Shown: positions 28,720-37,385 of the stretch, piece after piece
Position numbering within the stretch: the stretch's first letter is position 1
Layout of the letters: each line of letters begins with the position of its first letter
Source: Candidatus Moanabacter tarae
Lineage (GTDB): Bacteria > Verrucomicrobiota > Verrucomicrobiia > Opitutales > UBA2987
Reading direction: 5' to 3'
Length of the DNA: 64,000 nt
NCBI GenBank assembly: GCA_003226295.1
Contig: CP029803.1
Span: 1,417,477-1,481,476, forward strand
The notes under the pieces: model-generated
Told to the model about the DNA's origin: nothing
The model's database searches: none
The model's input: only the letters and a program-made list of their open reading frames with translations
Position numbers and translations under genes: made by a program

Positions 28720-29871
28720 ATGCAGATAGAATCACAGATTCAAGATGTTCATTTTGGAGAAGGGGCGATTGCAAAAGTGTCGGCCATTCTCAACCAGTTA
28801 GGAGTACGGAAGGTCTTCCTCGTGGCGGACGAGCCTGCTTACGACGTGTCGGGAGCAGCAAATGAACTTGAAACCCTGTTTGCTGATTACGGCATAGACC
28901 GATTTTCGGGTTTTAAACCAAATCCTAAACTTGAGGACATTCAGCGCGGTATTCAGCAGTTTTGTGGATCGAATCCCGATGTCCTGATCGCGGTCGGTGG
29001 TGGTACAGCAATCGATCTGGCCAAGCTGATTGGTACTCTGGCCAATCATCAGGCTGATCCCCGAAAGATGATCACTGGCCTTTACAACATTGAAAAGAAC
29101 GGACCACCTCTAATAGCCATTCCTACCAGTGCCGGAACTGGCAGCGAGGCTACACATTTCGCGGTGGCTTACGTCGATAGCCAGAAGTATTCGGTCGCTG
29201 ATTCGCGTCTGCTTCCGAGTCATGTAGTAATTGATCCTCGGCTCACTCACAGCCTGCCGGCGGGCATCACCGCGGCCTCCGGTTTGGACGCCTTTTGTCA
29301 ATCTGTAGAGTCGATCTGGGCAGTTGGAGCTACAGACGAATCGATTCGTTATGCATCGGAATCGGTTCACTTGGCACTGGCAAACCTCCTGCACTGCGTG
29401 CAGCATCCCACACCTGAAGCTCGTATGGCAATGTGTCGGGCGGCTTATTTGTCGGGCAAGGCCATTAACATCAGCAAAACGACGGCACCGCATGCCATTT
29501 CCTATGCGATCACGACTCGCTTTGGACTACCTCACGGACTGGCCGTGGCCCTGACCCTCGGAGAGATTCTCAAGTTCAATGCATCAGTTAGATCGACCGA
29601 TTGCACTGACCCGAGAGGCGCTGGCCATGTACAAGCCCGCATCGCTTTTCTTCTTGAACTTCTGGATCAGCCGACCGCGGAGCGTGCCGCAGGGAGAATC
29701 CAATCGCTGATGGAATCGGTTGGCGCGCCTCTTCAGCTGCGCGATGCAGGCATCCTGGTCGAAGATGAATTCACATGGATCGCCGAACAGGTGAATGTGG
29801 AACGCCTGTCTAATAATCCGAGAAAGCTGGCCCATCGAGACATTGAAAAGATCCTCCAGAAGATTTCGTAG
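28720..29871 (+). CDS. Iron-containing alcohol dehydrogenase, PhpC-like (phosphonoacetaldehyde reductase / hydroxyethylphosphonate dehydrogenase candidate)
   Basis: A group III metal-dependent alcohol dehydrogenase (383 residues) with the NAD(P) loop GGGTAIDLAKL, IPTSAGTGSEAT and the metal region GLDAFCQSVESIW, then PHAISYAI and LPHGLAVAL carrying two histidines. In the usual D...H...H...H metal set the first His position (D-x-x-x-H) is Gln here (DAFCQ), a substitution I cannot interpret with certainty. PhpC-type enzymes interconvert phosphonoacetaldehyde and 2-hydroxyethylphosphonate. With phnA and phnY it could run in the oxidative direction and feed hydroxyethylphosphonate into the pathway. 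PhnW, which makes phosphonoacetaldehyde from 2-aminoethylphosphonate, is absent. Confidence 0.75.
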   Translation: MQIESQIQDVHFGEGAIAKVSAILNQLGVRKVFLVADEPAYDVSGAANELETLFADYGIDRFSGFKPNPKLEDIQRGIQQFCGSNPDVLIAVGGGTAIDLAKLIGTLANHQADPRKMITGLYNIEKNGPPLIAIPTSAGTGSEATHFAVAYVDSQKYSVADSRLLPSHVVIDPRLTHSLPAGITAASGLDAFCQSVESIWAVGATDESIRYASESVHLALANLLHCVQHPTPEARMAMCRAAYLSGKAINISKTTAPHAISYAITTRFGLPHGLAVALTLGEILKFNASVRSTDCTDPRGAGHVQARIAFLLELLDQPTAERAAGRIQSLMESVGAPLQLRDAGILVEDEFTWIAEQVNVERLSNNPRKLAHRDIEKILQKIS

Positions 29872-30203
29872 CGGACTCCACCATATTAGATATCGCACCT
29901 CTTTCCAAATAAAAGGGGGAAACGTCCTTACTGAAACCTCAGACAGTGGACGCGCCTGAGTGACCTGCACATACCCTCCGCGAAGTGTCCGGACCTCTGA
30001 GAACTACCAATCGAATAAGTGTCTTGCTTTCTGACGCCATTTGACTTCATCCTCATCATGATGAAAATCACCGGTTTAAAAATCTCATGCCATCCGGACC
30101 AGAATATAGGGCACTTTACCTACAGCTGAAACCCATACGTATATCCAAAGTTGTCTCCAATTGATCGGAGAATAGCATCGCCTGGGAGAGAGGGTACAGT
30201 ATT
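29872..30203. other. Intergenic region behind the phosphonate operon
   Basis: A 332-bp gap. Bases 29876-29883 repeat the last 8 nt of tmRNA (CTCCACCA), a possible but short att-site remnant. No terminator hairpin or gene recognised. Confidence 0.3.
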
Positions 30204-31355
30204 ATGAAAATCAGCAACATTGAGGTATTCAAGTTTAAAACCTGGACACGAAATCACCCATCCAAATGGGGCTACAGACAGTGGGGAAAGGAAATTGAAT
30301 CCAGTGAGTCCATCACCAAGATTTCCACGGATGAGGGTATCGATGGCTATATGCTTGGTGGAACCCGGAACTATATCGAAGGTTCCGTGAAACGCATGCT
30401 GCTGGGTGAGGATCCGTTGGAACGAGAGAAACTCTGGAACTGGATGGATCAACTGGTCACCTTCGGGCTTAACAGCTTGCCGGAACGCGAAATGGGTGTT
30501 GTTGACTGCGCCCTTTGGGATCTCTTCGGCCGTATGGTCGGGTTACCGGTAAGCACGATTCTGGGTGGCGCCAGAAAAAAGGTTAAGGCCTATGCCAGTA
30601 CTTTTCCCAATATGGGACGCCCAGAAGACTATGCAGCCCATGCGAAAATATGCAAGGACCAGGGATACAAAGCATATAAGGTACACGCCTATATCTGCTG
30701 GAACCCACATACCTGGGAACCAGCACCACAGGTTCCCGGCTTTCCGAAAGAGGACGTGGAAGTATGTGCTGCAGTCCGTGAAGCCGTTGGAGACGATATG
30801 GTCCTGATGCTGGACCCATTCGGTGTTTATACACTCGAACAGTCACTCTGGGTTGGCCGTGAACTGCAGAAGCTTGGTTACTACTGGCTGGAACACCCGA
30901 TGGTAGAAACTCGGATTGAGGCCTACAGGCGACTGACAAACGAACTGGACATAGCCGTTTTGTCACCAGAACACGTACCCGGCGGGGTATTCTCCCGAGC
31001 TGAATGGGTAATTCAAGGAGCTTCTGATATGCTTCGAATCGACCACAATTACGGAGGCATCACCGGTTCCCTCAAGCTGGTCAATGTAGCTCAGGCCTAC
31101 GGCATCCAATGCGAAATGCATGGTGGAGGGTGCGCCAATAGCCAGATACTCGGCGCCACCACAGAAGCCACCTGCGAGTATTTTGAACGTGGATTACTCC
31201 GTCCCGATTTCGACTATGAAACGCCTCCCCCTTATTTGAACTCTATCGTGGATCCTTTGGACGATAAAGGAAACGTGATCCTGTCCCAACAACCCGGTCT
31301 CGGCCTAGATCTCAACTGGGACTACATCAATGATAATCTGATCAAGGAGTCCTAA
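30204..31355 (+). CDS. Enolase-superfamily (MR/MLE) enzyme
   Basis: A 383-residue enolase-superfamily protein with the N-terminal capping domain (ITKISTDEGIDGY) and the barrel metal sites: Asp in LMLDPFG (near 197), Glu in YYWLEHPM (near 231) and Glu in SPEHVPGG (near 257), with EMHGGG near residue 313. It probably removes water from, or epimerises, an acid sugar or amino-acid derivative; the KxK and His-Asp acid/base details do not settle which. One of four such genes here. It converges with another one at 31553-32761 across a perfect palindrome. Confidence 0.8.
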   Translation: MKISNIEVFKFKTWTRNHPSKWGYRQWGKEIESSESITKISTDEGIDGYMLGGTRNYIEGSVKRMLLGEDPLEREKLWNWMDQLVTFGLNSLPEREMGVVDCALWDLFGRMVGLPVSTILGGARKKVKAYASTFPNMGRPEDYAAHAKICKDQGYKAYKVHAYICWNPHTWEPAPQVPGFPKEDVEVCAAVREAVGDDMVLMLDPFGVYTLEQSLWVGRELQKLGYYWLEHPMVETRIEAYRRLTNELDIAVLSPEHVPGGVFSRAEWVIQGASDMLRIDHNYGGITGSLKLVNVAQAYGIQCEMHGGGCANSQILGATTEATCEYFERGLLRPDFDYETPPPYLNSIVDPLDDKGNVILSQQPGLGLDLNWDYINDNLIKES

Positions 31356-31457
31356 GAGATCTGTAATTCCCAGTATTATTTACCGGACATTGGATTCTAC
31401 TATAGAACACACCGTCGAATGCATGGGATTGGGGGCCGGTTCTGCTGATAGGTAATT

Positions 31458-31481
31458 CCGATAACCCTGCAGGGTTATCGG
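31458..31481. terminator. 24-bp perfect palindrome between convergent genes
   Basis: The two 12-base halves are exact reverse complements. As RNA it would fold into a 10-bp stem (arm CCGATAACCC) with loop TGCA. It sits about 100 bp after the stop of the upstream gene and 72 bp from the end of the convergent one, so a bidirectional terminator is likely; no T-run follows on either strand. A palindromic protein site is the alternative. Confidence 0.5.
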
Positions 31482-31552
31482 CGTGACAAACTTCAGAAAT
31501 CTGGTTCGGAGTCAAAGCTTCCCTTCCGACTCTCCCACCAAATTAAACAAAA

Positions 31553-32761
31553 TTACTGCGGACCACGCTCGATTTCTAGTTCGTCTACTCGTGTCTGGTT
31601 TTCAGCAGTCCTCTGAGGGGCAGGGCCCCAGGTGTCGATCAGGCTCTTACCCGGTGTGTCGCTAACCCGGATCGATGCATCGGAGCGGTCACGAACATTT
31701 GTTTTCAGCCTCGTCCCGATTCCTGGGTTCTCTGAGGCATGAAGAAAACCTTCCCTGATATCGAGATTGGGATCCACAAACTTACCGTACCAGCCTTTGA
31801 AATTAGCAGGGACATGCTCCTGCATCATAGCGTTTGTTGAGCAATAGCAAATGTGCGAACAAGCAAAGATGTTGACAGGGCCGGAAGCATCGTGTGGCGC
31901 GAACGGAACCTGGTGAGCAGATGCCAGAATCACTATTTTGTAAGTTTCGGATATTCCTCCTGTCCAAATTAGATCTGGCATAACGATACGGGCCGACCCA
32001 TTCTCGATAAAATGCCGTAGTTGCCAGCGTGTAAGAAGACGCTCAGAGATACAAACTGGAGCTTCTGTAGCAGCCTGAAGCCTGGAGAGCGCCTCTGGAT
32101 TAAGGAGCGGCATCAGGTCTTCCTGCCACATCATTTCGTAAGGGTCCATTGCTTGAGCGATGCGAATGGCCACCGGAAGAGCCCACTTTCCATGAGCATC
32201 ATTAGCGATCTGCATGTCCGTTCCCATCGAATCCCGAATTTCACGGATCGGCTTGAGCGAAAGGTCGAGTTCCTTAGGAGACAGAAACTGCCCATCCGAG
32301 GCAATTGCGAGGGGAATAGTGGGACCACCCTTCATTGCGACAATGCCCTCATCCAACAGTGCCCTAGCGAGATCTGCTGCTCCCTCATAGGGCATGCCCG
32401 TCGCATACACCCGGATTTTCTTTCGAACCGCACCGCCCAGAAGCTCATAAATAGGAAGTCCAGCAACCTGTCCCTTGAGATCCCAGAGGGCGATGTCTAT
32501 GGCTGAGATTGCGCGCATCTCCGCTCCCCCATAGCCAGCGTGATCGGAAAGCCGGAACATTGCTTCCCAGTGACGTTCAATGGAAGCCGGATCGCGGCCG
32601 ATCACCAATGGACCAAACCAGTCGTGGATTGCCGTTTCAACAACCGTTGGCGCATACCAGGTCTCTCCAAGACCAATGAGCCCAGTATCAGTATGTAATT
32701 GAACCCAAATAATGTGTGGTTGCTCAGCTACCCTTATGGTCTCGATCTTGGTAACTTTCAT
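31553..32761 (-). CDS. Enolase-superfamily (MR/MLE) dehydratase-like enzyme
   Basis: This 402-residue MR/MLE protein opens with VTKIETIRV and has the capping-domain VQLHTDTGLIGLGET, IDIALWDLKGQ, the metal ligands Asp in IANDAHGKW (near 195), Glu in WQEDLM (near 221) and Glu in ISERLL (near 247), and APHDASG (near 297), the His expected in acid-sugar dehydratases. It resembles the galactonate/mannonate dehydratase group; sugar specificity unresolved. The C-terminal 30 residues (TRVDELEIERGPQ) extend past the usual end. Convergent with the gene ending at 31355. Confidence 0.82.
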   Translation of the reverse strand: MKVTKIETIRVAEQPHIIWVQLHTDTGLIGLGETWYAPTVVETAIHDWFGPLVIGRDPASIERHWEAMFRLSDHAGYGGAEMRAISAIDIALWDLKGQVAGLPIYELLGGAVRKKIRVYATGMPYEGAADLARALLDEGIVAMKGGPTIPLAIASDGQFLSPKELDLSLKPIREIRDSMGTDMQIANDAHGKWALPVAIRIAQAMDPYEMMWQEDLMPLLNPEALSRLQAATEAPVCISERLLTRWQLRHFIENGSARIVMPDLIWTGGISETYKIVILASAHQVPFAPHDASGPVNIFACSHICYCSTNAMMQEHVPANFKGWYGKFVDPNLDIREGFLHASENPGIGTRLKTNVRDRSDASIRVSDTPGKSLIDTWGPAPQRTAENQTRVDELEIERGPQ

Positions 32762-33274
32762 GATGGTTGGATTTGTTTAACCGTTTTCCAGGAAAATGCG
32801 CACTCTAAATAGGGTCCGACCGCCTGGCTAAGTCGTGTGCAATGGTAGGGTCACGCCAACACACGTCAAGGATGTCTGGGAGTCGGATTGTGATGCCCTG
32901 AGGGCTAAGGAGCTAGAGGAAAAAACATCCCGAATTACCATTATTGAACTGTAACATCTTAAGTAGACTTTGAGCAAATATCTTCGGACAAATAGGTTCA
33001 ATCCGCTAATATCCTTTCGGTAAAGCTCAAAGAATTAATTACGAGATCTGTTTGGTCTCACCATCCATTAAGGCCATTCCCGCCATCTCTAACATATCAA
33101 CAATTTTGTTAATTCCCTGCCAAAAGGTACCAATTCATCTTGCGGGGATCGGATCAGTAAAATTATGGTCAAAAAGGGTGGATCTTTAAAGATTTGCTTC
33201 TGCTAACAAAAGGGATTATATTCTCAAAATTGTAGTTTAGCCGCATTTTAGAACCAGATACCTTGAAAGGGGTT
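32762..33274. other. Intergenic region upstream of the Nramp-like gene
   Basis: A 513-bp divergent gap, serving both the enolase-superfamily gene (minus strand) and the transporter gene (plus strand). One good promoter candidate at 33194-33222 points to the transporter. The rest is AT-rich with no gene, repeat or hairpin I can support. Confidence 0.4.
33194..33222 (+). promoter_or_regulatory. Putative sigma70-type promoter of the Nramp-like gene
   Basis: TTGCTT (33194-33199) and TATATT (33217-33222) are separated by 17 bases, close to the TTGACA-17-TATAAT consensus. They lie about 50 bp ahead of the coding start, so a transcript would begin near 33230. Confidence 0.4.
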
Positions 33275-34684
33275 ATGCCTAGGAATCGAGAATCCAAAAC
33301 AAGCTCGATAGATCTCTATGCACTCGCTCCGGAATCTGTGAGGGATCCCCCGAGGGATTTCAAAGAGCGGCTCCGATTTCTAGGTCCTAGTCTGATTTTG
33401 GTCGGTGGCATTGTTGGTTCCGGTGAGATCATCTTGACCACTAGCCTCGGAGCCTTAGTCGGCTTCTCTATGCTCTGGTTTGTACTTCTGAGTTGTTGGA
33501 GTAAAAACATAATCCAGTCCGAACTAGCTCGCTACTCCGTTTCGACAGGAGAACCCTTTCTCCACGCTTTTAATCGCCTGCCTGGAAAAATTCTCGCCTT
33601 TGGAGGTAAAAGAGTCTCCTGGTATATCTATTTCTGGCTTCTGTTGATTATCCCGGGAGTATTCCTCGCTGGGGGAGGGATCTACGGTGGAGCGGGCCAA
33701 GTCATCCACGCTGCCATTCCTGCAATCGGCTCTGAGTGGTGGACAATAGGCCTAGCGGTTCTCTCTTCGATTATCATCTGTACTGGTAGTTACAAGGGAA
33801 TCGAACGATTACTGACCGTGATGGTCATCTCTTTCACCATTGTTACATTGATCTGTGCCGTACTCTTGCAGACAACGGAATATGCTATCACATGGGATGA
33901 GGTTCAAGGGGGGCTAACATTTTCTTTTCCTGTATTCGCAATACTGGTTGCTCTTGGAATGTATGGCGCAACCGGAGTCGGAACAGCGGATCAGATTTTC
34001 TATACCTACTGGTGCGTGGAGAAAGGATATGCACGTTTTACCGGACCAGTTAACGATTCAAAAGACTGGGTAAAAAGAGCTAGAGGATGGATAAAGGTAA
34101 TGCATTTGGATGTAATACTCTCTCTGATCCTACTGACATTTGCGACGATCCCATTTTACATGCTTGGCGCAGGGATTCTCCACCAACTTGGCCAACAACC
34201 TGATGGACTTGAGACTATATCAGTGATTTCTAGTATTTACACTCGGATACTAGGAGGATGGGCCTTCTGGTTATTCATGGCAGGGGCCTTTATTGTCCTG
34301 TTTTCCACCTGCATATCCGGACTGGGGGGCGGTGCCCGAACATTTGCTGACGGATTGGCCGTCTTAGGCCTAATGGAACGCAATGACTACACCCTGAGAA
34401 TCCAAGTTCTCAGAGGCTATGCCATTGTAACACCACTGGTACAAGCGCTGAGCTACTATATCTTCCAAAATCCAGTTTGGATGCTGACTGTTGGGATGGC
34501 AATCGGTGTCATTCAATTCCCCATCATCGCTGCTGGTACGATCTACTTGCGATATAAGTTTCTCGATCAACGCATTGCCCCCTCTCGGTTGACTAACATC
34601 GCTCTCTGGATGAGTTTTTTCATTATGTTGGGACTTGCCGTCTGGATCCTGTACCTAAGCTATCCAGTCAAAACCACGGCATAA
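33275..34684 (+). CDS. Divergent Nramp-family membrane transporter
   Basis: A multi-pass protein of 469 residues from this ATG, with about 11 hydrophobic segments and the Nramp-like GPSLILVGGIVGSGEIILTT start of TM1. Nramp proteins import Mn2+, Fe2+ and similar ions; their TM1 motif is DPGN, here GSGE, and the TM6 MPH motif reads GMYGATGVGTADQ. The metal-coordinating residues are therefore missing, so another cation or an organic substrate is likely. I prefer ATG 33275 over TTG 33263 because AAAGGGG lies just before it, though the spacing is short. Single gene, possibly from the promoter at 33194. Confidence 0.8.
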   Translation: MPRNRESKTSSIDLYALAPESVRDPPRDFKERLRFLGPSLILVGGIVGSGEIILTTSLGALVGFSMLWFVLLSCWSKNIIQSELARYSVSTGEPFLHAFNRLPGKILAFGGKRVSWYIYFWLLLIIPGVFLAGGGIYGGAGQVIHAAIPAIGSEWWTIGLAVLSSIIICTGSYKGIERLLTVMVISFTIVTLICAVLLQTTEYAITWDEVQGGLTFSFPVFAILVALGMYGATGVGTADQIFYTYWCVEKGYARFTGPVNDSKDWVKRARGWIKVMHLDVILSLILLTFATIPFYMLGAGILHQLGQQPDGLETISVISSIYTRILGGWAFWLFMAGAFIVLFSTCISGLGGGARTFADGLAVLGLMERNDYTLRIQVLRGYAIVTPLVQALSYYIFQNPVWMLTVGMAIGVIQFPIIAAGTIYLRYKFLDQRIAPSRLTNIALWMSFFIMLGLAVWILYLSYPVKTTA

Positions 34685-35014
34685 GATTATCCCCTCCTCA
34701 GATCCCTGTACGATCCTAACTGAAACGGAATTCTCAAAGGATTAAAGCTGCACTGTGAGCAGGGGAGACAAGACTCATATTCATATCGGTGCAGCTTGCC
34801 CTATTTCCAACGGATCGAATTCTATTAATAAGATAGTATGTATTTCGATTGTATCTCAGCCTAGCCGACAAGTCTCTTCGTTCTAATCCCTAAATCTTAC
34901 AGCTATCTTACACAGTGTCTCGCAACTTTTCCCGCAATATATTTGCCATATAAAATATCTCTGTCTTCCCTAAAAAAATCGATTATTTACCTATCATCTA
35001 CCGCGGAACCCTAA
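34685..35014. other. Intergenic region with spaced inverted repeat
   Basis: A 330-bp gap. AAGCTGCAC (34745-34753) and GTGCAGCTT (34789-34797) are exact 9-bp arms about 35 bases apart and could form a leader or terminator stem for the transporter gene. AT-rich sequence near 34940-34990 (TATAAAAT) may hold the promoter of the next gene. Confidence 0.35.
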
Positions 35015-36139
35015 ATGAAGATTACCGATATTAAACTTATTACGCTTGAAGATCCCAACCAGAAAGAGAGTTACGCGAAAATGTACGAGGTGCCCAACCT
35101 CCGGCGTATTCAGTATACACACGGCAGTCAGATGCAACCTTCGGACAAGAATCTGCAACAGCAATTTCTCAAGGTTATGACCGACGAGGGAATTGATGGG
35201 ATGTGTACCTGCACCTTAGAACCTAAGCAAGTGGATGTCCTACGCACCCACGCTTTGGGAGAGAACCCACTCCATCGCGAACGGCTCTACCAAATGTTTC
35301 ACAAAGGCACCCGATGGTGCTACCAGCGGCCTGGCTGGTTCGGAGATTTCGATAATTGCCTGTGGGATATTGCAGGGAAAACCGCAGGCCTCCCAGTTTA
35401 TGACCTAATCGGCAAGGTACGTAACAAGTTTCCCGTATACATAACCAGTGGGAACAGTCCTCTCGAGGTATATTTAGAAGTGATAGAAGAAGCACAAAGC
35501 TTTGGAGTTGAGGCTTACAAGTTTCATACTTATAAGGGGGGCAAAGCCGACATTGAGCTCTTTCACGAGGTCCGCCGTCAAATCGGACCCGATTATCTAC
35601 TTATCAACGATCCTGTATGCTCTTACACCCTTGAGGAAGCGATCCAAGTCGGCCACGTCATGGAGGAACTCAACTTTCTGTGGCTTGAAGAACCCATGCA
35701 CGAATACAAGCAACATCAATATCAAAAATTGTGCCGTGAACTGACCATGCCGGTAATGGGAAATGAGACGTTGATGAGTGACATCGGTATCTCTACACAG
35801 TGGCTTATCTCAGGAGCAACAGATCTGCTCCGAGCCAATGCTCGATTTGGGACAACACAGGTTTTAAAGATGGCTCACTTCGCAGAATTATATGATACCA
35901 ATATCGAGATGAATGCAGAAGGAGGCCTCTTCGGTCTTGTCCACGTGCATCTGGGTTGCTGTATCGACAATACAGGTTACTACGAGGCAGGCAGTAGCAC
36001 ACTCAAGGGTAGCGAGAGATTTGGAATGATCAACAAACCGATTATTTCCCACGGCCATCTCATCCCACCAGACGGTCCGGGCTGGGGGGCAGAATGGGAT
36101 TGGGACCAATTCGATAAGATGACGGTTGACGTGTATTAA
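35015..36139 (+). CDS. Enolase-superfamily (MR/MLE) enzyme
   Basis: A 374-residue MR/MLE protein: MKITDIKLITLED start, VMTDEGIDGMC in the capping domain, metal ligands Asp in LINDPVCSYTL (near 203), Glu in WLEEPM (near 229) and Glu in GNETLM (near 255). In the region where dehydratases carry the catalytic His, this protein has EMNAEGGLFG instead, so the chemistry may differ from galactonate dehydratase. It resembles the protein at 30204-31355 more than the other two. Substrate unknown. Confidence 0.8.
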   Translation: MKITDIKLITLEDPNQKESYAKMYEVPNLRRIQYTHGSQMQPSDKNLQQQFLKVMTDEGIDGMCTCTLEPKQVDVLRTHALGENPLHRERLYQMFHKGTRWCYQRPGWFGDFDNCLWDIAGKTAGLPVYDLIGKVRNKFPVYITSGNSPLEVYLEVIEEAQSFGVEAYKFHTYKGGKADIELFHEVRRQIGPDYLLINDPVCSYTLEEAIQVGHVMEELNFLWLEEPMHEYKQHQYQKLCRELTMPVMGNETLMSDIGISTQWLISGATDLLRANARFGTTQVLKMAHFAELYDTNIEMNAEGGLFGLVHVHLGCCIDNTGYYEAGSSTLKGSERFGMINKPIISHGHLIPPDGPGWGAEWDWDQFDKMTVDVY

Positions 36140-36451
36140 TCTAGAGATTCCTTGGAGCCCGACCGTAATTGCCAGTTCAGTTCCTAGATATAGTGACCCT
36201 AAAAAGAACCATCCTTCTAAACGCGTGCAAAGCTCATGCTCCCGATTAAATACTTTTTTAGCTCGCCAGATTTTAGACTGCTCATTTTGTTATGAATTAC
36301 TATGCTGAACCAGGAAAGTTCGGATTTCCCTTTGAAATTGCATCTGAACCTGACCTGTTGAATTCTGGAATCGTGTCTACAATCGAAGCCCCAATTCCAG
36401 TTACTTTGTAATGTTTTTTGCACAAAAATATTAGTCACAGAGTGGAATGCT
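36140..36451. other. Intergenic region upstream of PhyH-like gene
   Basis: A 312-bp gap between same-strand genes. No hairpin, repeat or gene that I can support; AATGTTTTTTGCACAAAAATATTAG-type AT-rich sequence just ahead of 36452 may carry the promoter. Confidence 0.3.
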
Positions 36452-37354
36452 ATGAAAGAAACACGCCCCAATACCTCTCACTCGATTACCGAAGAAACAT
36501 TGGAAATGTCCACCAATGAGAAGTACCTCTTTGACCTGCTTGGATTCTTGATCGTACCGGATGTGTTGAGTGCAAAAGACCTGGAGACGGCAAATGCAGC
36601 CATCGATTCCCTGGAACTAGAGCAGAGCCCTGAATATTTTAAGGACTCAAAGGCCTTGAAGGGAGAAAACAAATCAACGCGATTGGGAGCAACCACGGGC
36701 CTTCTCGAACTGCCCAAGCCATTCTGTGATCCGTTCAGAGAAATGCTTGCTCATCCCAAGACCATTCCCCACTTGAACACCATTCTTGGAGAAGGTTGGC
36801 GACTAGATCACGGTCCGGGGCTGATTGCCATGGATAAGGGATGCTCTGGTGGCAAGTTGCACGGCAATTTTGACAACGCTCCTTATTTTTACCGAGAAGG
36901 TAGGATTTTCACTGGGCTTTGTGTTATCGAATACCTGCTAGCCGATGAAGGTCATGGCGACGGTGGCCTATGCGTTGTCGCTGGAAGTCACAAGGCCAAC
37001 ATATCGTGCCCGAATGAGATGCTCAGATGGGAGCTTTACCAGGAGTACGTAACCGAAATTAATGCTAAAGCCGGAGATGCTATCATTTTCAGTGAGGCTT
37101 GCACTCACGGAACACTCCCTTGGACCGGAGACCACCAACGCCGGGCAATCCTCTATAAATATAACACCGGTCATATGTCATGGGGAGGAGGGGGCATCCG
37201 CGGTGACTCAGTTCCCAGTTACTGGGATGAGCTGACGGAACCACAAAAAGCCGCCCTGCTGCTCCCTTCACACCATTCCAGACGGCCAAAGTCTAGCAAC
37301 GGCTATCGCGGTCTGGCCGAAATTGTACCTGTTGATATATTAGGGTCATTTTAA
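36452..37354 (+). CDS. Phytanoyl-CoA dioxygenase (PhyH) family protein with altered iron site
   Basis: A 300-residue PhyH-family protein. The distal His219 (EACTHGTLPW) and Arg230/231 (HQRRAIL) are present, with VVAGSH near 177, but the first facial site reads LHGN (His137-Gly-Asn139) instead of HxD. Loss of the Asp would make it a HxN variant, which may bind Fe less tightly, use another residue (Asp141) or be inactive. The ATG at 36452 gives a 19-residue lead; MSTNEK at 36509 is the alternative start. Distinct from the three other PhyH proteins, all of which have HxD. Confidence 0.75.
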   Translation: MKETRPNTSHSITEETLEMSTNEKYLFDLLGFLIVPDVLSAKDLETANAAIDSLELEQSPEYFKDSKALKGENKSTRLGATTGLLELPKPFCDPFREMLAHPKTIPHLNTILGEGWRLDHGPGLIAMDKGCSGGKLHGNFDNAPYFYREGRIFTGLCVIEYLLADEGHGDGGLCVVAGSHKANISCPNEMLRWELYQEYVTEINAKAGDAIIFSEACTHGTLPWTGDHQRRAILYKYNTGHMSWGGGGIRGDSVPSYWDELTEPQKAALLLPSHHSRRPKSSNGYRGLAEIVPVDILGSF

Positions 37355-37385
37355 GAGCTCTACCTGGAAACGACATCTTCCTTTT

